This document shows positions 22,548-36,817 of a stretch of DNA of 64,000 nt, in pieces. Position 1 is the first letter of the stretch, and each line of letters begins with the position of its first letter. Both the position numbers and the translations under genes were made by a program. The notes under the pieces are model-generated. The model was not told the DNA's origin, made no database searches, and saw nothing but the letters and a program-made list of their open reading frames with translations. Source of the stretch: Diplosphaera chodatii (taxonomy: Eukaryota > Chlorophyta > Trebouxiophyceae > Prasiolales > Stichococcaceae); NCBI GenBank assembly GCA_032358165.1, contig JAALGY010000037.1, positions 1,389,001 through 1,453,000 of the forward strand, in the 5' to 3' direction.

Positions 22548-25500
22548 ATGGTGGGCAACAAGGACTTCAAGGACCGCAAGGTGAGGCGTGATGCTGCGCA
22601 CCCACGCGCGACATGATGACCTCTGCTGATGGTCCGGATTTGAGCTTGACAGTACATGTGGGCATCTAGAGGGAGTGCAGCATTCCTCGTGTGCCTTTGT
22701 GTGAAATACACAGCTGATGTCTGTAATGTATGTCACCGCAGGCCGCCAAGACTGACGTGCGCCGCAATGGCACGTATGGCGGTACATGGGCGGTGCGACT
22801 CTGTTCTGCTGCTGCACCTGCTAAGTGCTGCTGCTGCTTGCTACAGTGTTTCAACCTTTTTGTCCCAAGAACCTCTCAGACCTGCACAACATCGCAGCTT
22901 GAACATCAGGCGCAGCAGGGCATGCCCATCTCACCGCATGGCCAGTGATGCCCCCTGCTAACCCTGTGCTGCTGCTGCTGCTGCATGCAGATCGAGATGT
23001 TCCACGCGCCCGTCAAGGACCCTCTGTACTGCATCGGTTGCGGGATCATCTGGTGCGAGAAATCCAGCAGCCTTCGGCAGGAAACCATGCAGTGTTGCAG
23101 CTTCAATTGGGGCATGTTCATAGAGCTTTGCTGCATGCTGTTCGAGGGAGCTCACCGAGTTGTTGTCGTTGTCGTCGCTCAACCAGTCTCTACCTGCGTT
23201 GCAGCCCCTGGATATCCAGCTACCTGACGCGCAAGCGGGCACTGTATCATGACATGAACCGATGTGAGTGTCTCCACAAGTCACCCACCACTCGAGCAGT
23301 ATTTGTGCGACCTTCTGACTCAAAACCATGAACACCATCCTGATGGCACAGCAGAGAAGCATAGCATAGCATGTGTGCAGTGGCAAAGCAGTTCTGCGTC
23401 ACGTCTGTGCATGATAGATGCTGACCTACAGTCACTACGCTGCTGTGCACAGACGTCTGCTGCAATGGCGACTGCCCGTGCTCCGGGCGCATGGGGGAGT
23501 CCAAGTGGGCACCTGTTTGTCCGCCCAGACCCTGCTTGCTTGACGCACAAAGCCTGCAATCCGTGTGAAGTGCCTCTGATGACGACGTGCTGACGGCAGT
23601 GCTGCCATGCAGGTGCCCCGAGTTCTGCCTCTGCATGGAGGTCGTCATCTGCTTCACGCAGTCGGTGGGCATTTGAACGGCCCTCCCGACAGCCACTGTC
23701 TGCGGGACCCAGCCCATGGCGTGCATTTGTTATGCCACTGCAGCTGCTGCTGCTGACAGCGTACCCCACTGTTTACGTCCAGCTGCAGCGTCAGCGTGCA
23801 CCTTTGCAGCCCACTTGGTGAGGAGGTGTCATGCTGACAGTGGTCTACACCCTGCAGGTGGCGAGCACACGATGGATGCTGCAGGACGAGATGCACATCG
23901 CCAACACGCAGTGTGGTGCGCGACGCATGCTGCATGTTGCCTCCAGAGAAACCTCAGACGTCTCCGCTTGTGCCAGCTCATGTACACAGTTGACTTGCAG
24001 TGCTGTATGAGACAGCATACCCACTACGGCTCTCTGAAGGCACTGATGCTGATCACGTTGTGTCCAACACTGCACAGACAACTGCCTCATCGGCACCGCC
24101 TTCTTCTGTGCATACCTCTCCTGGTGCGGGCTCTGGCCATGGACGGCTTGCTCTGAGCCCGCACATTCCTTGGCCGGCACTGCTGCTGCAGCTGGTAGCA
24201 CATCACTGATATTGACAGACTACTACTGGGCAGCGCCTGCTCCTGCCCAGTTTAACGATTGGCTCCCGAGTGACATCAACCTGCTGCCATGCAGCATCTG
24301 CAACATCATCGCGTGCCTGACGCAAGTCGGCGAGATCGACCTGCTGGCCGACATCATCTCGGAGATCTCGCAGCTCATCTGGTGTTCGGTGTGCGCATGT
24401 GAGTTCCCCCATACTTGGTACTTGACTTCATGGCCGACTTGTCAGCGGGCTGCTTCAACACGTTCGTCATGCAGTTGCTTGGCCCTGCACAGGCCTTCCG
24501 CCTGCGATCAGGAACCCATGGCCATGCCAGTGATGCTGAGAGTGTCAACTGCTTGTGCAGGCATGCTGACGCAGCACAAGGTCCAGCTGGACCTGCGTGA
24601 GAAGAACCCCGGCCTCGTGCGGCCGCCTGCCAACCCCTACGTGGTGGGTTTAGCGCGCCGCTACGACTGATTCTGAGTTTGAGTTCAAGTGACGAGCACG
24701 CTCGATGCAAACTCCTGCTTGCTTCCTTGTTCCGGCACCCTTGCGTGGAGCGCAGCACTGCGTGGTGTCTGAACTGGCGCAGCACTTGAGTTGATCGAAT
24801 GCAAACCGCATCAGTCGATCGAATATGGTGCACCATGCGGTGCCGCTGTGCTGAGCGACTGTCCGTGTGCGTGCTGCAGGCGCCGCCGCAGCAGATCATG
24901 GGCGGGGCCCCGGCCATGGGCGCGCCAGCGCAGGGCAACTATCCGCCCCCACAGGCAGGCATTGCTCACCTGGTTTCCTGTCAATTGTGTCTCAGGACTG
25001 CACGTGTGCTTGCTCCATGCAGCTACGCCGGGCGTGTGTGCATGGGCATGCACCGTGTGTGTGCTGTGGTTCAGAGCCGGCACACTGCTGGGTGACTGAT
25101 GCCTGGGCTGGCTGTGGTTCCTCTGCAGGGAGCCTACCCGCCGCAGTATGCACAGGCGCCGCCGCAGCAGGTGAGCCTGTGAAGTGGCACGAACAATGTG
25201 CTCGACCACCAGATCATGCGATGAGCCCTTGCTGCCGGTCTGCAGCAACCTCGTGCTATCTTGACGGGGGCTTCATGCTGCATACTGCACTTCTGCGTCT
25301 GCAGCAAATGCCGCAGCCGGGCTACAACTACCAGCAGTACCCGCCGCAGCAGCACCCCGAGATGGCCGCGAGCCAGTACCAGAACCAGACCGGCTACACG
25401 CCGCAGGTATGTGGACGCCTTCAGCCCCACCATGTGGTGTCGATGAACATCAGGAGGCAGCTGTCCTGGCTGCCTGAGCAGCATGCGCAGCTGACGCTGC

Positions 25501-25686
25501 AGTAGATCTTTGCATACCGCTGCTGCTGCTGTGAGCACCTCCGCCTCTAATGTGAGTCGGAGTCCTAGCCCCAGATTGCCCCTTGGTGGGTCAGTGACAG
25601 GATGTTGCTGTCACCTGCTGCAGGCGGGTTACCACCAGCCGTACCCCAACCAGCAGGGCCCACCGCCGGGCTACCCGCAGCGCTGA
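22548..25686 (+). CDS. Conserved cysteine-rich multipass membrane protein with Pro/Gln/Tyr-rich tail
   Basis: About 12 short exons. The start is MVGNKDFKDRK (22548-22580). Then come IEMFHAPVKDPLYCIGCG (from 22991), SSYLTRKRALYHDMNR (about 23220), CPEFCLCMEVVICFTQSV (about 23613), ASTRWMLQDEMHIANTQC (about 23868), DNCLIGTAFFCAYLSW (about 24080), and CNIIACLTQVGEIDLLADII with ISQLIWCSVCACM (about 24295-24400). LTQHKVQLDLREKNPG follows, then a tail rich in PPQQ, GYNYQQYPPQQ and GPPPGYPQR, ending at the TGA at 25684. Three or four hydrophobic Cys-rich segments predict a multipass membrane protein. From memory, plants carry similar uncharacterised proteins with SVASTR/LLQDE/CDNC motifs; I cannot name a function. 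Cysteine pairs could bind metal or be acylated, which is inference. Confidence 0.82.
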
Positions 25687-26200
25687 TCAGATGCAAGTTG
25701 GCGTAGTACGGCCACTAGAACAACCTAAGCGTCTGGGGAACGTACACCAGCGGGGCGAGGGTCCCGCCGCAAACTGGACGTTACCACGCTGGCGGCCGCC
25801 GCAGAAGCTGGCAGCCGGGGAGTGTGCTCGGAACACTAATGCTCGTCTTGCATCTGGAACCTGCAAAACTGCATCTGCTGTGAGGTAGAAGCACTTCCTT
25901 TGTGAAGCTCCGTTGGGGTCAGCGCACAACTTGCCATACCGTATGCACCCCGGAATTGCGAACATGTCAACTTTACTCCGTCAACCATCGACTGCTGCAC
26001 TGCTGAAGAGGCTTCTCGCTCTTGCTGCTGGCTTCATCAGGCTTCCTCACGGATCTCCACGCGTTTGGCGCCCAATATTTGAAAGGGGAGGCCATGGCCG
26101 GAGGCTACCTACCTACCTTGGCTGTCTAAACCCTGTTCAACCAGGAGGATCGCACGTCCCTGTCTCGTTAGTGCAGCGTCACTCGCGACTCACCCCTTGC
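25687..26200. other. Intergenic region upstream of the F-box gene
   Basis: 514 bases between two plus-strand genes: the 3' UTR of the membrane protein and the promoter/5' UTR of the F-box gene. An open frame from 25913 runs into the F-box exon, so an upstream in-frame start is possible. Nothing else is seen. Confidence 0.45.
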
Positions 26201-29200
26201 ATGGAGCCCGCCGCCCGCCGAGCCCGGCAGGTCGCCGACATGTCCGCCGCTCTAGGCGCCCTGGCGGCGCTGCCCACGGAGCTGCTGCAGACGGAAATCA
26301 TGACCAAGCTGGATGGCATCAGCCTGGGGCGCCTGGAGGCCGCCAGCACCGCCTTCCGCGGCCGGGTCGTCTCCGCCGAGCGCGCCGCGCAGGAGGCAGT
26401 CATGCGGCTGAACGGCGGCGATGCCCGCCTTGCCGCCCGCTTCAGGTGGGGCCCAATTGTGGCAGGATCACCAGCCAAGTTTCCTCAGCGGGTTTCGGGA
26501 CGTCTCCTAGGCCTGTGCGCACCCTCAGCGAGCGCCAGCTCGGACACTCAGACCACTTGCAGCTGTCTGCCGCTGTGCTGGGCGCAAACAGCGCAAAGCG
26601 CGCAAAGGCGTACGCTGCTGAGTCGGCAGAGGTTAAGGCTCGGTTCGGCTCCCCCTGCCAATGCACCCTCGCCTCGCCGCGGCTGCCATGCATGCTGGCG
26701 TACAACATGCGCAAGGGGCTACAGGGGACACCTGTGGGCTTTCCTTTTGGGATCATCCGGTGCAACTGCCACATTCTGTCTTCTGGCCCTTTTGGGCTGG
26801 GCAGCCAGGGTTATTAAGCGCCTGCTGGGGTCGCTGCGCCGCCGGCCAGGGGTTCTGTTTGGCAGTGTCAGGCGCCTGAGACGGTTCGCGGGGGCGCACG
26901 CGGTGTGCCGGGGTCGTGGGAAGGTTTTTGCAGTTGGCTAGCCTGCTCGGCTCAGGGCCTCAGCCAGCTGGACCGCAGTCCGGCCGCGAAGGCAGAGTTC
27001 GCCCGTCTGGATGCGTCCGTCGTCAAGATCACTCGTGTTCAGCAACAGCGTTTAACAACCTTCCCCCTCGTACGCCGTGCACAGCCGCGGTTTGTGGCGT
27101 GGTAGTGTGTGTGAAGTCTGCAGGGGCTCACCACGCGCGCTCTGGGGAGATGCATGAGTAATTTCGGCACACACAGCTCCAGACTGGGCTTCCAGGTCTG
27201 CTGGGCCTTGCAGCCTGGTGTGGCAGCCGCCGTCACGCGTGGGCCGCTGTCAGGAGCCCACGCCGTCACGCCCTGGTCAGCAGCACTACACTCCGCTCTG
27301 AGAGCGGCTGCTCGTATCCCTCGCCCATGTGTCCGCCACCGTCAACCTTCAGAGGTGTTCAGGACGTTCCAGGAGGTCACGCTGGCCTTGTCAGTGCTTT
27401 TCGTGCTCACAGCGCGTTGGAGGCTTGGCCTCTTCGTCTGCTGGTGATAGTCATCACTCGGGTACGGCAGGAGGTTTTTGGTTCCTCCCACCCGCCCGCG
27501 TCGCCTGCCGCACGACATCGTACCCCGCTCGCTGGATCGGTAGCCAACGGGCTCTGTGACGGGCGTTGCCAGGCGTGTACGGCCAAATTCGCGGGGATAG
27601 AGCTGCAGGAGACGTACCTTGTACTATCACTCGTGGGGTGGGACCCCTCGGGCGTCGCGATCTCCAACACCACTGTCGTCTGCGTCACCTGGGATGCCCG
27701 TCCTGTGCTGACGCCGTCCTCCGCCGTCCGCGCAGGCACCGCAGCTGGAAGGAGCGGCTGCACATCGAGCACGCCGCCGTGGGCTTTGACGTCGAGCATG
27801 CCACCTCCCGCGGTGCGTGAGATCATGACCCAGGCTGCACACATACTGCCTGCATGTGCTGGAACTCAGCCGTCCATCACATCGCAACCTAGCCAGCAGT
27901 CTCAGCGGCAAACTGCAGCGGAGACATGGCTCAGCGGTCCACGTTCCACCACACAGGCTTCGAGTTCTCGGCGGGCCCCAAGGGCGGCAGCGGCGGCATG
28001 CCGGGCGCCTGCATGCTGATGGGCATGGGCCCCAAGCTGCTGACGTCGGACCTGTCCACCGCCGGCGGCCGCCTGCTGCGCTGGTGCGACGCCTCTCCTG
28101 TTTGTGCAGTGCTTACAAGCTGTGCTGTGTCTTATGCTGCGACGAGCCCTGTGCGCTGCTGCCGGATGTCATCGCGAGGCTGCGTTGCAAGGAGGCCGTC
28201 CTGCTGCGAGCGTGTGACTACCATGCTACCGATTATGTTGAGCGACTCTGAACCTGGGTGCCACGCATGCAGGCGGCTGCAGGTGCGCGGCAACACGGCG
28301 CTGGAGTTCGGGGTGGTGCCCGAGGCGCTGGCGCGGGTGTCGGGCTCGCTGCACAAGCAGCTGGCGGTGCCGGGGGACCCCACCGCGCGGCCCACCGGCT
28401 TTGCATCCCACATCACCGCCGGCAGCACCCTGCCCTTCCGGGTGCGCGCCTCGGTATCGCTGACTGTGTGTACACATTGAGCTGGCCGGAGGTCGGTGGG
28501 TCAGCCCTGCGACCGCCTGTGGTGCGGCGAGCACCCGGACGGGATTGCTCATTACGTTCAGCAGTCATGCTGTTCCTGACCCCGCCTCGAACACTTGTCT
28601 GGTGCAGGCGAGCGTGATGCGGGGCAGCATCGTGGAGGTGCTGGCGTGGCGCGGCCGCGTGGAGTTCCTGCTGCTGAGCGAGCCCATGGCGCGCGAGATG
28701 CACTGGGTCAACGGCCAGGCCGTCGCCCGCACCTACCGGTGCGGCTCAGCCCACAATCGATTGTACTCACCACTGGCTGGCTGAGCATTTGAGCCACTTC
28801 ATGGGCTGGTAGATTACGTTTTGCAGGCTCCTGTCCGCATGCCTTACTACAGCGTCGAATGCAGCGCATGTGTGCTGGAGAGGCAGTGCAGGTTGTTGAC
28901 GCCAGCAGCGCGTCATGTGTGCGGTCCTCCACCCGCAGGGGCCCAGCGGAGATGCGCCTGGCGCAGGAGTTCCCCACGCACTACGACGTCAAGCTGGCGA
29001 TGACGTGCTGGGCCAAGGGCGCGTTCCTGGTGCTGCACTCGCCGCCGCCCGGCGCCCTCCCCGCCAAGCAGCCGCCGGCCTCAGACGCCTCCGCCGTTTC
29101 CGCTCCTCCCGGCGTCCCCCGCCCCGCCTCCGCCGCCGGCTCCTCGCACCTGGGGGCGTCCTCGGGCACCGCGGGCCCCGCCAGCTTTGGCGGCCCGCCG

Positions 29201-30022
29201 CCGGCGGACGGCTTGTCGGACGCCGGGCCCAGCTGCCCGGCTGACGCTGCCGCCGCCGGCGGCACGGCGCCTCGCCAGCCCCACCCTGTGGCAGCTGGCG
29301 GCGCGCAGCAGCAGCAGCAACAGGAGGAGGCTGGAGGCGCCTCCTGGTCGCACATGCTGGAGCCACCGCCGCCCCAGCAGCCGCGACAGCAGGAGGTGGC
29401 GCCTCCGCACTACTGCGCAGGCGGCGCCGGGCTGGAGCCGGCTGGCTTGGCCATGGGGCTGCACCTGCAGCAGCAGCACGGGCTGCAGGAGCAGCAGCAG
29501 CTGCAGGGGCCCAACGCGCCGCAGCTGCTGGCGCTGCAGCAGCAACACGCGGCGCATCTGAAGGCGCTCATGCAGCAGCAGCAGTCGGCGAGCGCGGCGT
29601 ACCAGCAGCAGCTGCAGCAGTGGCTGCCGGCCCCGCAGGGACAGCAGGCGGGCGGCACCGAAGACATGGCGATTGACGAGATGCCTTCAGCATTCTCAGC
29701 ACCGGCGGCGGCCTCTACAGCGCCGCCGCCGGTGCGAGCGCCCCCCCTGCAGCACGTGGCGGGGAGCTCGCCCCGCCCCGCCGCCAGTGTCCCAGTCAGC
29801 ACGCCATTCACACAGAGCAGCATCAACACGGCCCAGGGCTTCGGTGCGGTGGCAACCGCAGCTGCCACGGCTGCCCTCGGCAACTACCACGGGGCAGGTG
29901 CCACCAGGGCGCCCCACTCAAGGGTCCAGCAGCTGGCAGCAGGAAGCAGCGGGTCGCCCTCCACCAGCGCCTGCTCGGCTGCAACGCCGCTGCTGCAGCC
30001 GCCTCGTCGCAGCCTGGACTAG
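26201..30022 (+). CDS. F-box protein with SPRY-like middle and Gln/Pro-rich C-terminal tail
   Basis: The first exon (26201-26445) starts MEPAARRARQVADMSAAL and holds an F-box-like helix set, LPTELLQTEIMTKLDGISLG then RLEAASTAFRGR. Family role: recruits targets to SCF ubiquitin ligases. Later exons include WKERLHIEHAAVGFDVEHAT (about 27740), FHHTGFEFSAGPKGGSGG (about 27925-28085), GNTALEFGVVPEALARVSG (about 28270-28440), SVMRGSIVEVLAWRGRVEFL (about 28610-28735), and MRLAQEFPTHYDVKLAMTCW plus AKGAFLVLHSP (28940 on). Their spacing suggests a SPRY/B30.2-like beta-sandwich, a moderate inference. The last exon runs about 350 residues of Ala/Pro/Gln-rich sequence with several poly-Gln runs to TAG at 30020-30022. 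Exons between 26446 and 27740 are unclear; a 13-base microexon near 26487 would restore phase to GLSQLDRSPAAKAEFARLDA. The ATG at 26240 is an alternative start. Confidence 0.68.
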
Positions 30023-30957
30023 GAAACTCCAGGCGCTCAAGAGTGACTGCAACAGCAGCGGCAGTGTTGGGAACCTGCAGCTGGTCTTGCCAGCAGACAC
30101 ACGAGGCAGCATACAAGCGGCAACAACAGCAGCAAGCGTGTCACAGTAGTTTTGGGCGGCAGGTGCAGCTGCAGCCGCAGATGGACAGGGTCCCATGCAA
30201 GCTCGCAGGAGGAATTATGACTGGCATGTCTCTGCTGAGAATAACTCAAGGCGGACGCGCCACACCGTGTTGTTGGCTAGGCGGCCAGTCTCCGTCATGT
30301 TTCCTGGTCCTTTGAGGATCATGTTCCTACGGTATGGTATACATACAGAATGATTTGCTGCTCCTTCGCTGCCGAGCCTGTGCTCTTGGCGTCTCTTACT
30401 GGTACATAGGCCAACCAACTACGCTTTGGGAGGCACGCAGCTTGCGCAGCAGGTGGTGCTTGGATGGACATGTTGGCGCACTTCGGTATCCACTTTCTGT
30501 TCGGACTGGACGCTTGCTTCGGGCTGCTTGCGTTAGAACTGCAACAACAGCTGATGAGGCGGCACCTGCTTCGCTGTTGGCTGTCACAGCACGGTGTGCC
30601 GTCATGCTCTGCCGGCTTGGGCTGCCCCATGCCGGCACCCAAGCATGATGGCGTTGCCGTGCTGGGGTTGCAGGGTTGTGCTTCTGGTTTGCTCTGCGGT
30701 GCTCGCCCCTGCTAACCTGTAAGCAGCGAGGGTACTGCGATACTCACCATGCGATCACCTGCACTGCCCTCCGCAAAAGTGCGTGCAAGGATGCACTGGA
30801 GGTGTGCTGACGACACAGTGCCACGGCATCAGCAGGGTGCATAATCGGGCCCGATCATATCCGGCAGGTCCGAGGCTCGGGGGTGCACAAGGGACGGCAC
30901 TTCTGGTCTTAGACGCAATCTGAAACTGATCAACGTGCGTGCGCAGCGCCAGACGCG
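30023..30957. other. Intergenic region upstream of TLP18.3
   Basis: 935 bases with the F-box 3' UTR and the TLP18.3 promoter. Open frames here lack splice context and known motifs. Confidence 0.5.
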
Positions 30958-31791
30958 ATGCAGACCCTCAACATGCAGCGGAGTGCCCTGCCATCCCGGT
31001 GCGGTCTCACACAGCGTCCAGCTTGCAGGGCGCAGGCAGTCTCAGCGCCGCGCAGCAGGCAGACGCGGCTGTTGTGTCGGGCGCAGAAGGAGCAGACGCT
31101 GCTGGAGTCCGTCCGCAGCAAGGCAGCAGCAGCGGCTGCGGCAGCAGTGCTGGCAGCAGGCAGCATCTCAGGCAGCGCGCTCGCGAATGAGCTGGACATC
31201 CTGTCGGCCCCCAAGCCGACCTCGCAGCACATCATCGACGATGCTGGTGTGCTGAACCGCACCACCAAGAAGGCCGTCAACGACGAGCTGACGCGGTTCG
31301 AGATCGAGCACGGCTACCGGCTGGAGGTGGTGACGGTGCGGAAGCTGGAGTTCGAGAACGACGCCTTCGGCTTCGCGGACAAGGTCATCGAGAAGTGGTA
31401 CCCCACCCCGGAGGAGGGCAACAACAAGGGCCTGCTGCTGATCGTGTCCACCGCGAAGGACGGCGCGCTGTCGGGCGGCCCCAAGTTCATGCGGACGATC
31501 GGCGATGAGCTGACAGACAGCATCATCAGCGACAACATCCCCACCCTGGCCGACGACGCCAAGTTCAACGAGGCGGTCACCTCGTCGCTGCGCCGCATAG
31601 AGGCCAAGCTGCTGGGCGAGGCGGTGCCGGCGCCGCCTGCGAAGAAGGACACCACGCGTGTGCGCACGTACAAGACCAAGAACGAGACGGACGACAAGAA
31701 GGGCGTCACCGGCCCCATCGTGCTCACGCTGCTGTTCATCGCGGTGGTGGTGCCGATGCTGCAGTACTGGGGCTACACGAGCGAGGACTAG
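30958..31791 (+). CDS. TLP18.3: TLP18.3 / Psb32-type thylakoid lumen TPM-domain protein (intronless)
   Basis: A single uninterrupted 277-residue frame. Residues 1-45 are an Arg/Ser-rich chloroplast transit peptide. A hydrophobic Ala-rich segment ending in ISGSALA (about 50-72) is a lumen-transfer signal with an AxA-type cleavage site. The TPM domain follows: HIIDDAGVLNRTTKKAVNDE, GYRLEVVTVRKLEFENDAFG, KVIEKWYPTPEEGNNKGLLL, KFMRTIGDELTDSIISDNIP. A C-terminal membrane helix (GPIVLTLLFIAVVVPMLQYW) anchors it. Family knowledge: TLP18.3 has acid phosphatase activity and takes part in PSII repair and assembly. It is the only multi-hundred-residue gene here with no intron. A TGTAA poly(A) signal lies at 31938-31942, about 150 bases after the stop. 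Confidence 0.95.
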   Translation: MQTLNMQRSALPSRCGLTQRPACRAQAVSAPRSRQTRLLCRAQKEQTLLESVRSKAAAAAAAAVLAAGSISGSALANELDILSAPKPTSQHIIDDAGVLNRTTKKAVNDELTRFEIEHGYRLEVVTVRKLEFENDAFGFADKVIEKWYPTPEEGNNKGLLLIVSTAKDGALSGGPKFMRTIGDELTDSIISDNIPTLADDAKFNEAVTSSLRRIEAKLLGEAVPAPPAKKDTTRVRTYKTKNETDDKKGVTGPIVLTLLFIAVVVPMLQYWGYTSED

Positions 31792-32673
31792 GCCTAGCAG
31801 CGAGAAGCGTGGTTGCCGCCTTGTTGGTGGTGGCAGCAGGCAGCTGGATGCTATTGCACAGCACACCCAGCACTGCATGCGGGGCGGTCGGTGCTAGTGC
31901 TGCCCATCCTGTGGGCCACCAGAGCGCAATCAGGGGATGTAATGCACTTGACAATGCTATCAGTTGGTGTTGAGGCGGGCAGTTGAGCATGTCAACAGCA
32001 GAAATGCGCTCAGAATGATGATGACACTGAGATTTGCCCAACTTGCTTCGCTCTTTGATAGTTACTGGCGACTTTGCTGCCCCTGAGACCAGAGACCAGG
32101 GACAGCAAGTTATTGCCCCGTAGAAATTTGCAGTCTCCCACCAGCCAGTCCACCCACTGCACCCGGCACCTTGCAACAACTGACGAAATCCAGCACCAAT
32201 GTAGACCACTGGCCCAAAGCAATCAGCGATCACTTCAGTGCTTGCTGTCTGTGCCATATGCGGCACGAACATTGCTAAACATCTACAAAGCGACGTAATA
32301 TGTATAGCTTGCCTGCAGGCGCAGGGGTGGCAAGCACCTTGCGTCAGGGTTTGCTCAGCCGTCTAGACAGTGTGCAGTATCAAGGCAGCCACAACCCCAA
32401 TCTGCCAGGAGTGTGCAGCAAACGTAGCAGGGCTGCACGAAGCTGTGGGAGCGCACTGCAGTGCTGTGCCAGAGCACTCTGTACAGATACAAGAAGACCA
32501 TGCGGGCTGACTCTGCCGACTGCTGCCTGCAGAGCCGCGTCAAACCACTCACCCTTGAAGGGCCTCCATCGCCTGGCTTATGCAGCAGATGCCGCCGCCG
32601 CTGCTGACGCTGCTGCTGCTGTCAATACTAGGTTCACCGTCCACCAACATGTTGGCGCCCCCCTCGTCCCCCC
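31792..32673. other. Convergent intergenic region between TLP18.3 and AGT2
   Basis: 882 bases holding both 3' UTRs, including the TGTAA signal at 31938-31942. No further gene is seen. A plus-strand open frame that begins at 32300 and runs into the AGT2 gene is treated as a shadow. Confidence 0.5.
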
Positions 32674-36413
<3,740 letters not shown>

Positions 36414-36817
36414 GTTGCCCGATGCCTAATATATAGTTTTTTTCAAGATTGGCGCACAAACGGCCGTGAGTTGTGCCACCGCTGACACTGGTCACCCTCT
36501 GCAGTGCAAAGTGAGCAGTACCGTCGGTTTGCACAACGCGTACAGGTTTGCGAGAGCAGGAGCGGGGTTGCTTGGCCATATTGCTGCCCCCTGCAATCTG
36601 GAAATGGGCTGGGATCTCAAACTGCAAGCATCCAAACGACGCAGCAGCTGCATACAGATGAACGTTGCTGGAGGAAGAAACAGCTAAGGCTGCGCAGGGA
36701 GCCCTCATAGCACCGCATCAATTCGTCCAAGTGTTGCAGGCTGCGGCCATGACGCGCATAGCATGGGAGCAAATTAAGCCAGCGCAGCCGCTTGAGTGGA
36801 CGTAGCGTGCGGTTGAG
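36414..36817. promoter_or_regulatory. Shared divergent upstream region of AGT2 and the J-protein
   Basis: 404 bases between two divergent starts. An AT-rich run, TATATAGTTTTTTTC (about 36430-36444), lies about 20 bases from the AGT2 start on the AGT2 side and could be a TATA-like or UTR element. Confidence 0.5.

Noticed and set aside
31168..31878. 236-codon minus-strand frame opposite TLP18.3
   Set aside because: It mirrors the GC-rich codons of TLP18.3. The composition is His/Arg/Val-rich with no motif.
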